From: Hybos culiciformis
Lineage: Eukaryota; Arthropoda; Insecta; Diptera; Hybotidae
Assembly: GCA_964007475.1 (NCBI GenBank)
Contig: OZ023274.1
Coordinates: forward strand, 104,827,372-104,891,371
DNA length: 64,000 bases
Direction of reading: 5' to 3'
Below are positions 60,801-64,000 of this stretch, in pieces (position 1 is the stretch's first letter; the number at the start of each line of letters is the position of its first letter). Below the pieces are notes generated by a model. The model saw only the letters and a program-made list of their open reading frames with translations. It did no database searches and was not told the DNA's origin. Position numbers and translations under genes: made by a program.

Positions 60801-63800
60801 AAACTCTGTACATCTAGAGTTATACGTAAAAAGTTCTTATTGCCATTAAATATTAAATAAATTATTATTAATTTAACTTATACCTTTCAAAAATAAATAA
60901 TAAATTGTGGAACTTTTACAATGATATGTACTTACTGTAGATTCTGCAGTACATAACCATAACATAAAATGTACTTTGTACCGACAATACATGCATACAT
61001 GTTTATATTCTAGCTAGTTTACTTTTGAAAATACTTATTGTGAAAATACTTATTGTTAAATGCATTTATTTTCTGATCATTTTCTTAATTATATATTTTC
61101 AATGGAATTAATTTTTGCTAATACAATTTGTAATATAACTATACTGTGGAAATCTTCTGAACAACAAATTTTTGTTTTTTTTTTTTTTAATATATATGAC
61201 CCCGAACTTCATTTCCCTTACATACTGGGTCCAAAAATTTATTATTGACTTCTTAATATGTATAAAAATCTTAGATTCAGGGTACGTGTTTCCAAAACTC
61301 AAGAACCACTGGATCAATCTACAACGTATTTGAACCGTGTGTTAGTTTGGTCTGCAGAAAGGTTAAGTTAGGACCCGATATGCGTTGGGGTTGAGTTATC
61401 TCGAAAATTTAATATTAATGCTAATTTTTTATTTGATGTTTAAGCTATCTTTATTATTTTTTTTTTGCTTGAATTTATTTATATAATAATAATTTAAAAT
61501 TTAAAATTTTTGCCTATACTTTCATGTTTTAATAAATTTTAAATGCCTTTGGCTCTTGTCCAAATTGTTTCATTTTTATTTTATTGGAAAACATTTTTCC
61601 TATATCATATTTGTAAAGTAAAATGTAATTCGTATTATGTTCTTTCAGTTTAATAATCAAATCGATTAATTTAAATTGAATTATTTTGTACTTCGTATAT
61701 AAATTTTTTTTTTAAACAAAAAAGACACTATATGTAGTTACTATATACTTACATATGTATTATGTACATATGTTAAGCACTGAATATTATTATATAATAT
61801 ATACAATATACGTATTTTTATTAAAACTTATCCTGATTGAGATGCGAAACAAATTATTAAATGTATCTTTTTTTACATCTTTTTATACGTAGAAATATAT
61901 CTACATAATGTTATTTATGTATAAAAATATAATTTATTTGAAAATTAAAAATTTATTTTTTTTTCATACAATTTGTATTTGGAGATTGAAAGTTTATATG
62001 AGCAACAAAATAAAATACACACAAAAAGGTTCTCGAACCCTAATTTTTAATATCATTGTACAATCATCAGAATTTCAGAAACAATTAAAACAACGTGCCC
62101 AGGATTTCCCAAAAAAAAAAAAAAAATTTTGATTTGTTGAATTTGTTTGGCCAAAAAAAAATTGATGTAAAACAAAGTTAATTAATCAAATTTATACGCT
62201 CACTTGGTTTTCGTATTATACCATAAGGCTGAAAAAACATTTTATTTATATTCTTGAATAAAATGACGAAAAATATATGTATGTTGGAATTAAGATTCTC
62301 AGGCTGTATCCGTTACAAAAAATGTACCTTTCCAAAATAAAATATATAGTTTTTTAGTCTTTGATCGCATGTTATTGTTTAAATTTTTGCCATGTTGTTA
62401 TTGTTGACAGTTTTCTATACAAAATATTTACAATGTTAACAAATTTTAACACAGGATGAATATTAAAAGCATTTGATATTCTTTCGGCATTTGAGAATCA
62501 ATGGACGTTTTTTTTTTGTTGTTGTTTTCAATACAATGATACATATAAGTTCTATATTTTTTTCGTTTTATGTCCTTAATATCCTTTAGTTCATGCATAG
62601 AATACATTCTACTATACAAAACGTTTATGAGGTATAATTATAAAATTTTAAGTTCAAAATTTTAAAATTCAATCATTCAAAAATTTTTTCCGTATAGGCT
62701 TATCTGCGAGCAAGTTTTGGACATTAATATTTGATGAATATTATGTGCCACACAATATATAAGTAGTATGATTTGAGAACCTAATTTTTTGATCAAAGAG
62801 AAAACACATACATATAATAATAAATCAAGACAGCCTCTGCTGTTGATTTTCAGAAAGTTTTGAACAAAATATAAGTCACTTTTGAGGTCTTCAAGTTTAC
62901 GATAAGTCAACCGTACTTTACATTAGAATAATTGTGGCATTTAAATAATTCTCAAATTAAATAAACGATTCTGTGTATTCCTATAACTTATTTAATTGCA
63001 TCTCTGGAATTTTTCTCATTGGTCAAACAAAACGAAAAAATTATGTTAAATTATGTAAAATTATGTTGAAAATGCTTAGTGTGTTTATTTTTAGTAATAA
63101 AATTTTTGTTGTAACGTAACTTTTTGTTGAAACGAACTACCACAAGAATTATAACAACAGAAAATTTTTGTGGAGTCAATATTTCTTATGGTACCTTTAT
63201 TCTGTTGTATATAGCGTGTAAACACTATTAATGGCATGGCGATAACACATTATTTGTTTAATTTTATTTTCTAAAAATTTTATAATACACACATAAATTA
63301 TGAATCTTATTAATTTTTATGTTAATTTTTCAATTTTTTTTTTAACTTAAAAGGTGAATTAGCACACCACATGGAAAATAACAAAAATTTCCAATAAGCA
63401 CTAAAAATCTCAAATAATTGTCTTGTGTATACATTATATGTATATTTTAAAAAACAAAATGAATTTGCCTGTCAACTGATAATAATCATTGAATTTTCAA
63501 TCCCACAATAATTTGAAAAAAGAGAAAGGTAGGTACCTATACTTTATAGTAGACATTTTCCATAATATACTTTGGAAACATCGCATAAACTTATTTGAAT
63601 AGTGCTAAAAAAAAAATTTTTTTTTTTTTGTATCGTTAATAAATTTTTCAGGTATAAAGCTAAAAAATTATTTGCATTGAAAAGTAAAAGGATCACGATT
63701 ATTTTTTAAGGATACGTGATTATCTATAAAAATAAATAAAATGAAAAAAGGGATTCACTTAAAAAATTGCACACATGTTATACATATAATGAATTTTGTT

Positions 63801-64000
63801 TTATTTTTTTTTGTTATTCGTCTTTTCATTTAAAAATCTTCTCTAAATTAGCTTTGTAAATTTATTTTCCAAGTTTTATGTGAAAGAATTCTAAAATTTA
63901 ATTACAATACTGTAATGATGAAAAAGAATTTCTTTTTTTGTTGTTTTTTTTAATATTAATTGTATCTTTCCTTTTCAATGAGTCTATGTTAAAAATTGCG
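54900..64000. other. AT-rich intergenic region, no gene seen
   Basis: Nine kilobases of AT-rich DNA with poly-A/T runs and TATA-type microsatellites. Short open frames occur but have AT-driven composition and no family resemblance. A less AT-biased segment at 61196-61410 may be an old repeat. It could hold distal 5' exons or enhancers of the serotonin receptor. Confidence 0.45.

Noticed and set aside
56149..63000. Several ORFs of 60-94 aa in the right end of the window
   Set aside because: Composition is Phe/Ile/Tyr/Lys-rich as expected for random AT-rich DNA, and none shows splice signals or family motifs.

Overview
This window is eukaryotic and comes from an AT-rich insect genome. Genes are split by short GT-AG introns, protein-coding content is low, and the encoded proteins read as insect orthologues: a Drosophila-like Lgd, an insect 5-HT1 receptor and a GPAT3/4-type acyltransferase. 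Short TAGGTAGGTACC-type palindromes and MITE-like elements recur. I cannot resolve the order from sequence alone; a holometabolous insect is my best guess.

Layout. 2.5-7.5 kb (-): lethal (2) giant discs (Lgd/CC2D1), six-exon tail plus a short first exon. 8.6-9.05 kb (-): a 150-residue, one-DM14-domain partial copy of Lgd. 10.6-11.5 kb (+): NDUFAF2. 12.05-14.7 kb (-): NOC2. 15.4-16.1 kb (+): MPHOSPH6. 16.8-19.9 kb (+): MCM4. 20.4-21.5 kb (-): SDHC. 22.8-24.0 kb (+): mRpL43. 26.8-34.9 kb (-): GPAT3/4-like glycerol-3-phosphate acyltransferase with two alternative versions of the exon carrying the catalytic histidine. 39.2-41.3 kb: a 5'-truncated LINE with an intact reverse transcriptase ORF. 42.1-43.9 kb (-): a single-exon SAMD3-like protein. 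44.1-47.7 kb: repeat-dense cluster with a 200-N gap. 49.6-52.6 kb (-): a 5-HT1-type serotonin receptor. 52.6-64 kb: no gene seen.

The first half is a compact block of housekeeping genes: mitochondrial (NDUFAF2, SDHC, mRpL43), ribosome and RNA processing (NOC2, MPHOSPH6), replication (MCM4), endosomal trafficking (Lgd) and lipid synthesis (GPAT). NOC2/MPHOSPH6 and SDHC/mRpL43 are divergent pairs. A CACGTG E-box lies just upstream of NOC2 and an E2F-type site upstream of MCM4.

The main non-genic signal is a set of non-autonomous DNA elements with readable ends. Two hAT-type elements have 8-bp target duplications and sit in the NDUFAF2 and SDHC promoter regions. Two long foldback elements are flanked by TA. 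Two GG-starting elements have 9-bp target duplications (Mutator-like) and are built almost wholly from arrays of short palindromes; a third palindromic array lies next to them. Exon borders were deduced by eye from GT/AG sites, reading frame and protein family; every multi-exon model closes in frame. Borders may be off by a base or two.
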